NCBI RefSeq assembly: GCF_003286085.1
Contig: NW_020825338.1
Span: 186,001 to 250,000 of the forward strand
Source: Drosophila persimilis
Lineage: Eukaryota; Arthropoda; Insecta; Diptera; Drosophilidae
Length of the DNA: 64,000 bases
Direction of reading: 5' to 3'
Notes under the pieces: generated by a model
Seen by the model: the letters and a program-made list of their open reading frames with translations, nothing else
What the model was told of the DNA's origin: nothing
Databases searched by the model: none
Translations under genes and position numbers: made by a program
In this document: positions 25,301-38,700 of the stretch, in pieces
Position numbering within the stretch: position 1 is the stretch's first letter
Layout of the letters: each line of letters starts with the position of its first letter

Positions 25301-28300
25301 GGGGCGGGGCGGGGTTAGCACTATTTGGTTAGATTGAAACGAAAAGGCGTCAAAACTAAGGATTACGGATTAAAGGATTTGACTATGGTACGAGTACGGG
25401 TATATGTATGTATAAGCCAATCAATCAGTTCAACTACAAAGCTTTTTCGAGGTAAGTATTGTATACGTATTTTGAGTATATTAGGTAATGGTAATTCTTG
25501 TTCTTGCGGTTGTAGCGGTTGTAATTGTTGTTAGCGCAGTACTGGGTTAATGTTGCTTTCGTTAATTTGTTAGATTAGCATTATCGTTACTGTAATTGTT
25601 ATTGCTGTTATGATTATAATCTGATGCCTCTTTCGCTCCCATTTGCCATACATATGGATACACAAAAAAATCAAAAACACCCCTGTCCGTACTATCCAGA
25701 GCCAGAGCATGGTACAGTACCGTTTCAGAGCACTATGCGTAGCGTGCGGATCGGGATAGTGCCGACAAGTATGTACATAAATGAAAAGCAGGCGATACAA
25801 TGAACACGACTTAATGAGCTACTTTATAGAAAGAGTAGGAAGCGATTACGATACGATACGACATGATACGATACGATAATGGGTTAAAGCAGGATCGGAA
25901 GTAACTTAAGAAACTTATAATCGAAGGTGTAGAGGTATTGAATACTACTCGTACAAATGGGGTAGATACAAGTTACAAGGCACGCAGCAACAGTGACGTC
26001 CTTTGGCAAGGCTCTTTTCGGCTATCTGTATCGGTTATCGGGTTATCGGTGGCCGACTACCGGTGAACATACGAATATTTACGAATGTTTTTAGCGATCG
26101 CAATTTCATTAGCGAGAGGAGGGTCCGATGACCACAGTGCTACTCGTCGATTTTTCAATATCGAATCTTCCAAGTGTTTTTCATCGTGTATCGATTGCTA
26201 TCGATCTATCTTCGATCTTAGCCTATGATCCTTTGCCAAATGACGCCGCCGTTACAAAACGCAGACACACACATACATACAGATGCAGATATACATATAT
26301 AAGCATATACGAATATATACAGGGCATAGAATAGATGTGAGAGATAGGTTAGGTGATAGGCAGGCAGTCAAAGTTAGATTTAAAGATGGAGAGACGGGGA
26401 GAGTGCAAGTGAGTGAAATAGAGATAGAGACACTGACATAGTGACAGAGTGAGAGGGTGAGAGAGTAAGAGAGAGAGAGAGAGAGAGAGAGTGAGAGATG
26501 AGTGCGTCACATGGATGACTAACCTGGAAGCGGGCGGTCATGCGCTGCTTAAAAGATTGGGCAGCCTTAGGATCGGCTAGGCGCATGTCCTGGTACTTCT
26601 CCTCCAGATCGGACCAGTCCTTCATCACACGGGTGACCTTCTCGCGGTGCGATTCCTCAAGGCGCTGTTGGGCTTCCTTTGTTTAGAATACGTTTTGTGT
26701 TGCATCGATAAATAAACCTGCGCCCTCGTCATAAACACTTACTTTCTGACTTACTTTGTAGCTCTGATGCTCGTAGTGCGGATCAAAGTGGGTGAAGTAC
26801 GGGTCAGAGGTGGGCTGGGCCGTCGACGGAGGTGCCCCAGCAGCCCCAGTAGCGGAAGCAGCAGCAGCAGCGGCGGCAGCGGCGGCGGCAGCAAGTCGAT
26901 TGATATGGTTGGCATTACTGATCGCAGCGTCTTTGGCGGCAGCCTGTGCAGGCGAGTATATGGGAATGCGTGTGACCTGGTCGGGCTTTACGGGAGTCTT
27001 GCCGGAGATGCCGATGGCTTCGGAGCCCACGGGCAGGCTGGACGGCGATGAGGAGGAGGATGCCATGGAGAAAATTGGAACCTTCAGGCCCACGGGCTTG
27101 GCGCCGCTGGAGCTGCCGTTCTGGTCCCAGGTGTCCGAGTCATTGTCGCCCTCGGAGCCGGCGCCATCCTCCTCGTAGTTGTCGCCATCCTCGCCGCTGT
27201 CATACTCCGCATTGATGTCGTCCAGGGAGCCGCTGCTAGCATCGCCAGCCGCGGCTGAGCTAGAGCCGGTGCCGGTGCCGGTGCCGGTGCCGCCTGCCGC
27301 AGCCGCCTCGTCGGCCACCATCTCGTCCTCCTCGTCATCGGCCATCAGATCATCCTCGTCGTCCAGCTCGTCATCGTTTGCATCCTTCGAATAGTTGGAA
27401 TCGTTGCTGTCATCCTCCTCGTTGGCGTTCAGGTTCAGCTCATCGTTGGCACTGCTGATCTGGGCGGGGGGCATCACCGGTAAATCGGTCTTCTTCACAT
27501 GAATCTCATCGGCTGATCAAAGAGAAGAAGTGCGGGTTCAATGGGGCTCAAGGGAGTTACTGAGTTGGACTCACTCTTGAAGTGCTTTGGGCAGCAGACG
27601 AATTCCACGCCGGAGAAGAGTGATATGCCGCAAGGCAAAAGCATGGCGAAGCTGCGCATCTGCATGCCGCGTTCCTGGCAGGCGGCGGCGCCCGTCTGGT
27701 TCCATCTGACGAACGGCCAGCAGCGCGACGCATTATGGATGTGGTCGAAGAGGCAACCCTCTGGCACCAGCAAGGCGTCCGATTGGAATGGTCCTTCTGA
27801 AGCCAAACGTTGTGGATCGTCGTCGAAGAGTTGTGGGTGTGGTATTTGATAGTGTGGAGAGCACATGTGGATCAGATGGTAGCAACCGACGGACGGGGTT
27901 CTTCGAGGTACTCACCCAGACAACGGAACGGCTTAATCCAGCGATGGGATCCCTTGCATTTGGCCGCGTTCAGGGCGCCCTGGCGGCACCAGCCACCGAT
28001 CTTCTGGTAGTGCGATGACTCCACAATGTTGGTAATGTCTCGGTTGGGATATGCCTGGAATAAATAGTGATAATACCTGATAAATAACTGCGTACAAGTC
28101 CTACCAAGTCCTAGTTTCATTTTCCGATGCCGATTCCGTTTAGTGCATTATTAAACAAGTTCCCATGGGGAATTCATTTATCTGAAAGGATTCTCTGTTG
28201 GATCCACCCGGCTTTGTTTAGGCCATATTTGTTTCCCCCTTTTTGTTACTGCTTCTGGCTTCTGGTTTCTGCCTTCCGACAATGGCCAGTAAAACTTTAA

Positions 28301-29745
28301 TTGCCTGACTTGTTTGATTGACTGACTAAATGACTGACTAACTGAATGGCCTAATAAAATATCCCACATGCTGTATCTGTGTCTGTGTGTGCACCCATGT
28401 GTGTACGATTGTTGGAGTGTGTGTGTGCACTACATTTGTTTCAAACAATTATGTGCCGAGTGGCACACACTCACACACTTTCTCATACCCGTATATGTAT
28501 GTATAGTCATACGAACACACACACACACACTTACGAAGAGAGGCTCATGAAAATGAGGCCTTTTTAAATGTTGTTTGAGTGCTTCGTTGCAAATGGCGCA
28601 CATGGGGATGGCGAAAAGAGGAGGGGGAAGAGTCAAAGGGAGAAGCAGAGTGAAAGCAATGAGTGCAAACGGCACGTAGGCAACACTCGCTTCTCGCTTG
28701 CTACTGCCACAGAACAGGCGGTCAGACAACACCCACATACACATACACACCCACACTAGCACACACATACTCGTATGTACATAAATATCCCTTCGCACCC
28801 CCTCCACATCGGCGAGCAGTATATTGCTGTCGGCAACCAGGCTAAATAAAACATTAAAAGCACAAAATAATGATGCTGATGCATGTCAAGTCAAACTCAA
28901 AACCGAAACCCCAAAAGTTCTCTCCTGCGAAGCCTCCAGCGTCCTCACAGCCACGCCTTTCCCTTCTACTTCCCCGCGCCGCAGGCACCTACAGTTCCTG
29001 CCCCCAAATCAGCAAAAAATAAAACAAGTCTTGGCAAGGCCTTGTGCCGTGGTCATTCCATATGCCGCCTATATATGAACACATAATGGCACAGTGGGGA
29101 GACACTGCGCTGCCGGGGATCACACGTTTGAGGCCTGGTGGCAAACGATACATATGTATATGTGCATATGCATGTGCAGATGCATATGTAGAACAGATGT
29201 GTGGAACCGTTTGCTTAGATTTAAAAAAAAAAACTGTTATACAAGCTGATATTTGGAGTCAGAATATTTTGCCTACCGATAATCTGCTTTTTGTTGTTTA
29301 ATAAATAAAGTAAAACAGTTTGTATGAAAGTTACTATAAGTAGTTGTCTAAACCGTTTTGATAGAGAATTTTTTAACATTCCCATTGAAGTATGACACAG
29401 TCCAGCGAGTGGCTCGAGGCCATCCACTATTTTGGAGCTGCGTTTTCGATTTGGGTGTCTGTGTCTGTGCCTTGCGTTGCGTGCGTGCCACACAGCCGTG
29501 CCACCAACAAGCGCCTAGTGCCACCCGCCGCCTCCTTCTCACCTACTTCACATAAAGTTGGCTTTAAAAATAAAGAAACGCACATCATCAGCAGCAGAGG
29601 CAGAGGCAGAGGTGGAGACCGTGTGGGAGGTAGGCATGGCCACAACGACGACGTCATGTCATTCACACGGCCCAGTGCCTGTCCAGAGCGGTCGATGGTC
29701 GCCCGGTAGGCCCTGGTCGCTGGAGTATATAAACGTGCCGCAAAT

Positions 29746-29776
<31 letters not shown>

Positions 29777-32700
29777 GACCAACATCTGTGGAAAGTGAGA
29801 CTCACTTTCGTATACCCCATGAGCATGTAGCCTCTCTGCGTCCGCGTCCGCGTCCTCGTCCTCGTCCTGGCTCAAATGTGTTCGTTATACTTGGCTTAAT
29901 CAAAACATATTCAACCGAGCGTGATGCTGTTTAAGTGGCTCGCTTGAGAGAGTTTGCGGCAAATACACGCAGCTCAAGTTATTGTAACAGCATTTGATTC
30001 TTTTGTTTCAGCCACCCACACACACACACAAACACTGCCTGCCAATCACATACGCATATACATGTACGCATACATATACATGCACATACTCAACGGACAT
30101 GGGATGAGCCAAGCAAATTAAATTGTATAAAATTAGAAGAGAGCAAAAAAATCCACGCTCCGCTGCACCGCTTTCCCTTTGGTTGGACATGTGTGTGTGT
30201 GTGTGTGCGCTAATTACAGACAAACAATTAAACTTGACATTTCGCTTTGTCTCTCGCAAACACACTCACAATGTACATACATATGTATGCACGTGGGAAT
30301 AGGAATAGGAATGGAAACAGGACACACGGGTCGCGATCCCTGTTCCAACCATTGTTGCTGTCCATCGGGTGTGCCATAAGAATCCTTGAAAAGTTCAAGG
30401 GATCTCGATATGAGAAACAGTACATTAACGAATTTTGCTAGCTATTTTAATTGCTATCCTTGAGATTCTATTCTGTATCCCGTAGCTGCTTGAATTTGTG
30501 GCAAGCATTGTTATGTCAACTGCTTCGCCAGCTTTTGGATGGGGCTTTTACGCAAACGCAGAATTATTCGTTTGATTGGTTCTATAAAGAAACTGTTGCA
30601 TACTACGCGGTAACACCCCCCTTCCCCACCTCCACACCTCATTGTTACCTAAGCTGGCCACGTGAGCGCCACAAGTCCCGTTAAAAGCAGCGCTAGATGT
30701 ACGTTTTTGACAGCGCCTCACAACCGGATAAAATCTTTATATAAGAGCGGATAAGAGGTGGGACCAGCTCAGCTCCCATGTGTGCTCTGTCAGTCAATGC
30801 ATGCCAAATGCAAACAATCGAGCTGGTGGCCCCAAAGGGGCACGGCAATGAAGATGGCGATGCGGATGCGGATGAGGACGAGGACGGGGAAGTCCCTGCT
30901 CTGCTGCGCTCAGCAGTGGAGCGCGTTATTGAAAATGATTTTTTAATGTGGCACTGACATGAAGCCACCAGCATCACGTTGCCATCAGCATCTCGCTCAC
31001 TTCCTCTCTTTTCTGGTGCGTGCTCGGGCAAATCATTTTGTGGAAACTTTCTATTTGCATTTTTTGCCTTCTTTGCAATGACAGGAAGTTGTGGGGCGGG
31101 GATGGAGCGGAAAGAGGCTTGCGGTGTAGCATGCCTCGTGGCGTTTGTTTGCACAGGCCGCTGAGCTTGTTTTAATTTAACTTTGGCCAAAGCCCCACTG
31201 CTACGCCACGCCCCAATCCACAGCCTCAGCAGCACCTCGTCGCACGTCTCACGTCTCCTCTCTTCTCCATTTCGTTTCGTTTCGTTTCGTTTCGTTTCGT
31301 TCCACCCCAGTCAAAGCTTCCGTTTCCAAGTGAAACGAGTTTGAAACGTGGCCACGCTGCGTATACGTATTTTTAGTTTACTCCTCCGACTGGAGGCTCT
31401 CTTTTAGTTCGTCCATTCCATTCAATGACTAAGCCCCGCACCAAACACCAGCAGCTCTCTACCACCGACCATCTACCCTTCTGCATATGCCTCCCCTCCG
31501 CTTCCCTTCCCCTCTTGGCCACTTGGCCTTCGCGCGTGCCTGCTTCTTTGCTCTTCGCCGCCAACATGTTGACATTGAAATTGTAAAAATAATTTCCCAT
31601 ACGCTCTGTTGTACACCTACACCTACACCTACAGCCACACACACACCCTTCGGCAAAACCGCAGCATGTGAGGAGAGAACGAGAAGGAGCGGAAGGGGAA
31701 GGACAGCATTAAGGCCAAAAGGCTAAATGTTATTATTGTTGGAGCCTATTCAGAGTTTTTTCATTGATACCTTTTACAGAGGGCGTACAAAGGAGCGTCT
31801 CCGACTTTATAAAGATTAGTCGATATAAGGCCTTATTTGACTGAAACTATCAGTTCCAAATCCTCTGTTTAGCGACTGAGTACGAAGTTCGTTACGTAAA
31901 GAACAGAAATCTTTATCAAAGTTTTTATGTAGTTTTGATCCAATAATTTCTTATTTCTTATCACTCAAAGCTCACGGAGCTGTAGTTTCATGAGTTTTTA
32001 CATAATTCCGACAAATTGATTTTCTGCAGGGGCCAGGAGTATCAAAAGCTTCGGCACTCGATGCCCACATTTGCTCTTGTCGTTAGTCGAGTTTTTTCAG
32101 CTCAAAGTTTTGCGTTGGAAAGTCCTTTTTCCTGACAAAATGGGTAGAAAGTAAACACAGTTTTAAGGTGCCATCATGGGGCTGTATGTGTGGGGCTGTA
32201 TGTGGCTTACTGTGTGTTAGCGTGTCCGCATGTGTGTTTAAGGTTCGCTTTGACAATCGTTACGCTCTTGTTCCTCCCTCTGCAAGGGTCAGTTGAGTGC
32301 TTGGCTTCTATTTCATTGCGTGTCCCCGGAAAGGGACAGAGATCCAACATGCCCTGTTCCTTTCCCGGGGCTCGCTTATACGCACTAAGAGGCAATACCA
32401 CGGGTAATAGCGACTGTACTTTGTGCCATGGCAACGGTTGTACAGCACGCGGCTCTGTGCACGGGGCTAGCAGTACTATAAGCGACAATTGGATTTCGTT
32501 TGCATGCGCTACTTTGTGTGGGATTTTAAGCTCTAATCAGCGCATCTGGATGGGATTTTCGGTGGGGAATTTCACTATGTGGACATATATATCTCATACT
32601 CAATTTGTTCAACTGCTCAAATAATGCTTCTTTATACTTCAAATTTATACTACTTATGCTACTAATATGTATGTACCATAACTCTATTTCATCTTTCTAT

Positions 32701-35700
32701 ACTTACTCACTTTAGCAGTCTTTAATTTTTGTCAACTTTATTACAGACAAATTGTAATACATTCATAATTGCGTCGGTACATGCCAACGCAACAAACATT
32801 CCAACTTTATTAGCCATCTCTCACCCTTCCTACCTTCCTTCCACAGCTGAAGCCTCGGGCACAGTATCCCCAAACGGACCGCACATACATCACCTTTAAT
32901 GGGCACTATGTGTAAGCAAGCATTTAACTCTAAATGTCCAATAACATTACAAACAATTGAATTAAGGCCCCGACCCCAGCCACCCACAGCCACCCACAGC
33001 CACCCACCGCTGGACCCTTTCCAGCTCCCAATTCCGCCGGATCCGGGACCAGTGTCAGTGCCCAGGATGGGCCTCTTTGTGGGCTAGAGTGGTGCAATTT
33101 TGGAATCATTTAAGCGAGCGGCTTAGCAGAACGGTGAAGCGGACCCATTTGTTGCCGAGTGCCGTGTCTGGCTCAGAGAGCGAATGGGCACTGAGGCCGG
33201 GCTAACTATATAAAGCCATAAGCTGGACACACACACAGACTCATAGCAGGAGAAGGAGCAAGCGAAGGGAGGCTGGAGGCCACAGGACCTGAATGGTTGG
33301 CTAAACTATTTAGCGACTAAACTACTTTTTGCCTGTTCACTGAATTTCAATACGGCCATTATGGGGCGTCTCATAAATATAGTTCAAAAACAAGCCCCGT
33401 CCACTGCCGCCTGGCTGCCTGATGATGCCGTTGGTGTCCTTTAACGGTGAGTGGCTCACCTGTCAGCCGCAACCACCGCATCAGTAACAGAAACAGCAAC
33501 AGCATCACCATCCATATGAGTACGAGTATAAGCGTCAGCATCAACATCAGGATGGTTATAAGTATCAGGATGGGGTCAGCCAACTTCAGATGAGTGGCAA
33601 TTACAAGGAGCGTAAACTATTTCAACCAGCATACAATTATACAAAAACAACAACAACAACTACAACGCAAACGCAAACGCCAAAGAGAAGGGCAATTGAC
33701 TCTGCAGCATCTCTGCTGCAGTCGTGTTTGTGCATCTCTTGAAGCGACGTTTCTACATAAACGCCCTTCTCCCCACACACCCGCAGCCCCACTCACAATT
33801 CACACAAGCAGACGTGTATCTGTTTGGAGCGCAATGAGCACGAGTTTGCTCTCAATCGGATTGAATTGAGACGCTGACAGCGTATAATTAGCGCATCGAA
33901 TTTGGCTAAATAGCTGGCATGGACTAACGTACTAACCTACTAACGTATGCAAAGCGAGTCCAATCGGCTGAGCCCAGCTCGTTGAGAAGCTCATAGAAGG
34001 CCTGGCCTACGGCCAAATATAAATTTTGTGGAGACGGGCAGAGGGAAGCAGAGGGCACTCCTGCTAATTGAGCGATCAATGGAACATGAGTCGCGTCGCT
34101 GAAGTGTGCGAGGGATGCCAAATCAATGCAAGAAATAGACAAACTAAAGCCCGTGACTCATTAGTCTGGTTGATAAGGAATTTCATAGCCACAGATACAC
34201 ACTTCTGCATATGTGTATACAAGTATACAGACATATGTGGACTCGCAAGCATATGAACACAAATTCTCGTACATACACAAATGTTCTCTGTGGGCGGTAA
34301 ACGCTTTTGGGGGATATTCAATTACAAGCCTTCCTAATTAACGTTCTGGTCCGCGGATGCGTGGCCCTCGTCCAGTACCCTAATGGGATTTTCCACAAAA
34401 TGAGCTTACACTTCAGGCCCCCACGCACTCCCGCAGTGCCTATCGAATTGAATGCGGTTAATTGAATTTGTATGGGACTTATGCCGGCAAAATGCAAGTT
34501 TCTTGTCTATATAAATGAAGAAGGACATAACCCTACCAAGCAGCTACCAAATGGGTTGACCATGGCGGCTGAAAGGATACCAACTCATCAGAAAGTCCCA
34601 TTTATCATTATTAATTCGGAGTTGCCCGAATTCGCTGACTAACCGCTGACAAACAAGCTCGAAAATCTCGTCTGAAAATAGCCAGAATACTCGAATTGCC
34701 AATGGGAGGTCAAGAAAGCCGAACAGATAGAACAGATATTCATGATATTTTTGATACTCGTGCTCATACTAGTACTCGCATCCACCCCTTGGGGCATTTT
34801 ACTCCATCCATGGGACATGTAATTTAACTCATTAGCCAAGCCAAACAGGCAAACATAGCGGGGATTTTCCGCGGAAGAGATGGGTCAGGGGAATAAATAC
34901 AGAGCTGGCAACATTTTGAAGTCTGACACCGCAAGGCAAACAGTGCCCCGTCAACCGGGGCTGCCAGCAAATTAATTAATTTCCATTTGAATTGCAGAGT
35001 AAGCGAGCAAACTGCCAGAGTTCGGACGGGGGAGACATGGAGGAGCAAAGTTGAGTTTCCACCAAAATGGAAATAAGACCAGGAAAAAACTGAAACTGGA
35101 ATTGGAACTGGAACTGGCAAAAAAAATTGAAAAGAATAAAATAAATACCAACATAAATATGTTATGTGCAGCACTCTCCAGCGGGTGGCAGCAGAAAGCG
35201 CAGCCTCTGATGGAGGAATGGGGACTACTGAGGGGAGCTAAGGGGTGGTAGTCGAGGGGAGTAGATGGACAAAAGGACAATAAAAGGCTTTTAATTAATT
35301 TCTTTCCCGTCGAGCGCCAAGGTAAAGCCAAAAAACATAGTCAAAAGGGAAGTGGGAAGTGGGAAGAGGGAAGGCCAGGGCGAAGCATCAAGCATTCGTT
35401 CGGTTTTTTCGGGGCTGTGGCTCAAAAAAGTGTTGCATACTTCGGGGCGGCCTGATTTATTTGCTAGCGTGTGGCGAAACGAGTGGAATGGAACGCGTAG
35501 AGTGCTCTACGCTCTCCTCTCTCCTCTTTCTCTCCATATCTCTGTGTGCGAGTGTGAATTAAGTGAGTGAAAAAACTGCATGCAAATAGCCAAATTTACC
35601 CGGCCCAAATGTTTAAGGTTGAAGTTTGTAGTGATTCTGCCACTGCCCCATTTTCCCGGCCCGCCCACTCTGGACCATGCTTGTCATTAATGGAGGGAAA

Positions 35701-38700
35701 AACTCCACTCGCACTTTGCCTTTGCTGAGGCCTGGACCTGGGCATGGGCCTGGGCGTGGGCGTGGGGGCGGGACCTTCGTTATTTGTGCGCCAGGCTGCC
35801 ATGAAGGCTTTTCATAGGGCAGCGGCGCGGATTGAAAATTGCGTGCAGCGCGCAACGGGCAACGCACAACATAGTGCAGTGCCAGCATCATCAGAAGCAG
35901 TGTGTGTGCGGTCAGCAGACCTAACAAGTCGCTTAGCCAGCGGCGTACCAACCACATCCTCTTTCCAAATTTCGCATACACATGGAGCACGAGTATACGT
36001 ACATCCAAATACCATTCGATTCGATGGCTACTGGCTGTTGTCTTTAATTATGATGTTATTGCATTTCATGACGAGTGGCCACAACATGGACAGGAGCCGA
36101 CCGCCCAGGGGCGGCAGGAGCCGCATCAAAAACATTGCCTCCGACATTAATAATAAATAAATTACCATAATTATTTAACATGAAAGGAGTGGCGGGGCAA
36201 CAAAAACAGCAGCATCGAATAAATCGCGAGCAAAAATTACATAAAATATATCACATAAAAAAAAAACACATATTCGTACGCAAAAAAAAGAGGACACCAA
36301 ATGAAACGGAAAAGCAAAATGCAAATGATAAACCAATACAATATTTGTCATTTACATACATCACAGATACATATGTTTTGAACGGTGTAGGTATGTAGGT
36401 GTGTAGAGAGTGTGAGGTTCTATATAATTTCGATTTATGTTGTGGCAATAACAGGCAGCAACTGCAGGCGACAAGCAGAACAATCGAGGCGAACAGGAGC
36501 AGAATGAGGACCAGACCAGAGTCATGCAATTTGACTGTCAGATTCAAATGCGACAGTTTTGACAGCGCGTCGGGCTCATTATTTGCATACAGATGACGTT
36601 ATGACGCCCCCGATGATTGAGCCAAGGCAGGGAGCCCACAAAGCGAAGGCCACAAAGCCATGGACGCAGAAGAACCATACCAACCTTACTCCACCCGATT
36701 AGACCTTAAACCAAACTTCAATGCTTGCACATTGAACCCCATTAGATGGCCTGAGTCACAGCTGGCCTAACCCTGAGAGCCTCAAAGAAGTTTCTCTTGG
36801 GGAGAGGCCCAAAGTATGTGCCTGCACTTGCTTCGGCGTTAATTGTATAAATAGAATACAGCACAGAAAGATGTCCATTTGATATATATATAGTAAAATA
36901 TGCAACATATAGATATGTCACTATATATATGTATTGTAGAGTATATGTTGTCTTCTAATTTGGCGAAGCATCATTCACTTATTGCAGACCGTTTCCCCGA
37001 TTCTACACATCCTTAGGCGAGATATTCAGACATTTCTCACTTAATTGAAAGCATGAACCATTCAACTGGATTTTGTTGAAGAACAAATTAACTTTAGTGA
37101 GAGAGCTATAGTCCACATATCGACGATAGTCTCACTTCGCTACTCGGAAACTAATCGCAACTCCATATCCCTCTAATGTTGGATACGCATACAAAGGTTA
37201 AACAGATTTTAGTTGCAACAAACTTTGATGCTCCAGCTCATACAGTTGCCGAAACTAAGAGCATCAATTCGAGACTGATATTCGAATTTTGTCCTTTCTG
37301 TGGACTGATCAATATTAGCCCCTTAGATAATTTGAAATTGAAAAATTGAAATTCGCAGACCTTATACAGAAGCTTAACGTGGCTTACTTTGTCGAATACC
37401 CTCTGCATTCGACATACAGAGAGAGAGATGATGATGCCTCGGGAGTGCCTCATTCAGGAAAATTCAGAAGAAAACGAGGGGGAACGTTGTGAGTTGCTGC
37501 GGCGACCGCAACTCTACATTTATACCCGATACATAGTCAGAATGGCTACATTGAGCGACAACGTATGCGTGCGGGAGAGACAGAAAACGTGTCTGAACAT
37601 GTCGTCGGGCGCTGCGTAAAAATGATCTGATCTAATCCAGTACAGCAATCTCATAGATACGGCCATTCTCTATGATTGTGCGTCTTTAGTTTTCTCGATG
37701 CTCCCAGACAGGGCTCAATGAACTAGGCTATTGGCTGATCAAGAATACTGATCAAGAATATATATACTTTATGGGGTCGGAAACGATTCCTTCTGGACGT
37801 TACACACATCCATCTTCACCACAAATCTAAAATACCCCAGTACTCAGTACTTGAGTATCGGATATAATTAAAACAAACAAGATTATCATCAACTGAGCTT
37901 ATAGCATATTTAGTTATCGAAAATCAATTTAGTAGCAGTTGTAGCAAATTATATGAAAACTAGTATCCGTTTGTAAAAAAGTCCAGCTTGTCACACGACG
38001 GCATCTGCATTTTGGGAGCATACTCCAACAAGGAATCACGGTAATGCACCTCCGTATTGCATGCATCCCTCATAGTATTCCAAAAATTGTTTTCGACCAT
38101 TATTTCCCACAGGTTTCCCAAAGGTTTATATTTCGTGAAGCAGTCCCGGTTCTGTGGTAAATAATATGGAACCTTTATGTTAGTGGTCGTGCACTTTAGT
38201 GGAAACTTCTCCGAGCTAATCAGGCTATAGCTGGGAATATAGAAGAGATAGACAATTATCAAGACAAAGATTATCAATACTATTGCTATTGCCGCAGCGA
38301 TTCCACCTGGTCTCGCCATAGCTGCAACGTAGTTTTTGATCGAAGTCTTTGCGCATGGTACTATCAATTAAGACATTTTTAGCCTTAAGAAGGGCTTGAA
38401 AGGTCTCAGTGGCTCTGGGGTCGAAATTTTTATCTGGATGTACTTTCTTGGCCATCTTTTTGAAGGACATTAATATTTGAGCTTCTGTGGCATTGTGAGG
38501 CACATCCAACATTTTATAGTAGTTATTGCCACACGAATGGATTCGACGCACTGCTTTCTTCTGATCGATCGTATTCATTTTGATTTAGGCAAATATATTT
38601 GTTCAAAACTAATTTTACAATGACAAAATATCGGAGCTGAATAAATTATGATATTATGATGTTGTTAGCTTGCGTTTCAGACTACAAATATATTATATAT

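Noticed and set aside
26683-26742. Read-through of the short Appl intron 5 as coding
   Set aside because: The frame hits a stop after 19 residues, and both splice sites match the melanogaster protein junction.
29722-29732. GTATATAAACG as a TATA box on the plus strand
   Set aside because: No gene or initiator lies downstream; it sits beside a CA microsatellite within an Appl intron.
32190-32624. 144-codon plus-strand frame with CXXC-like words
   Set aside because: The Cys pattern fits no known zinc-binding or secreted family, and there are no neighbouring exons.
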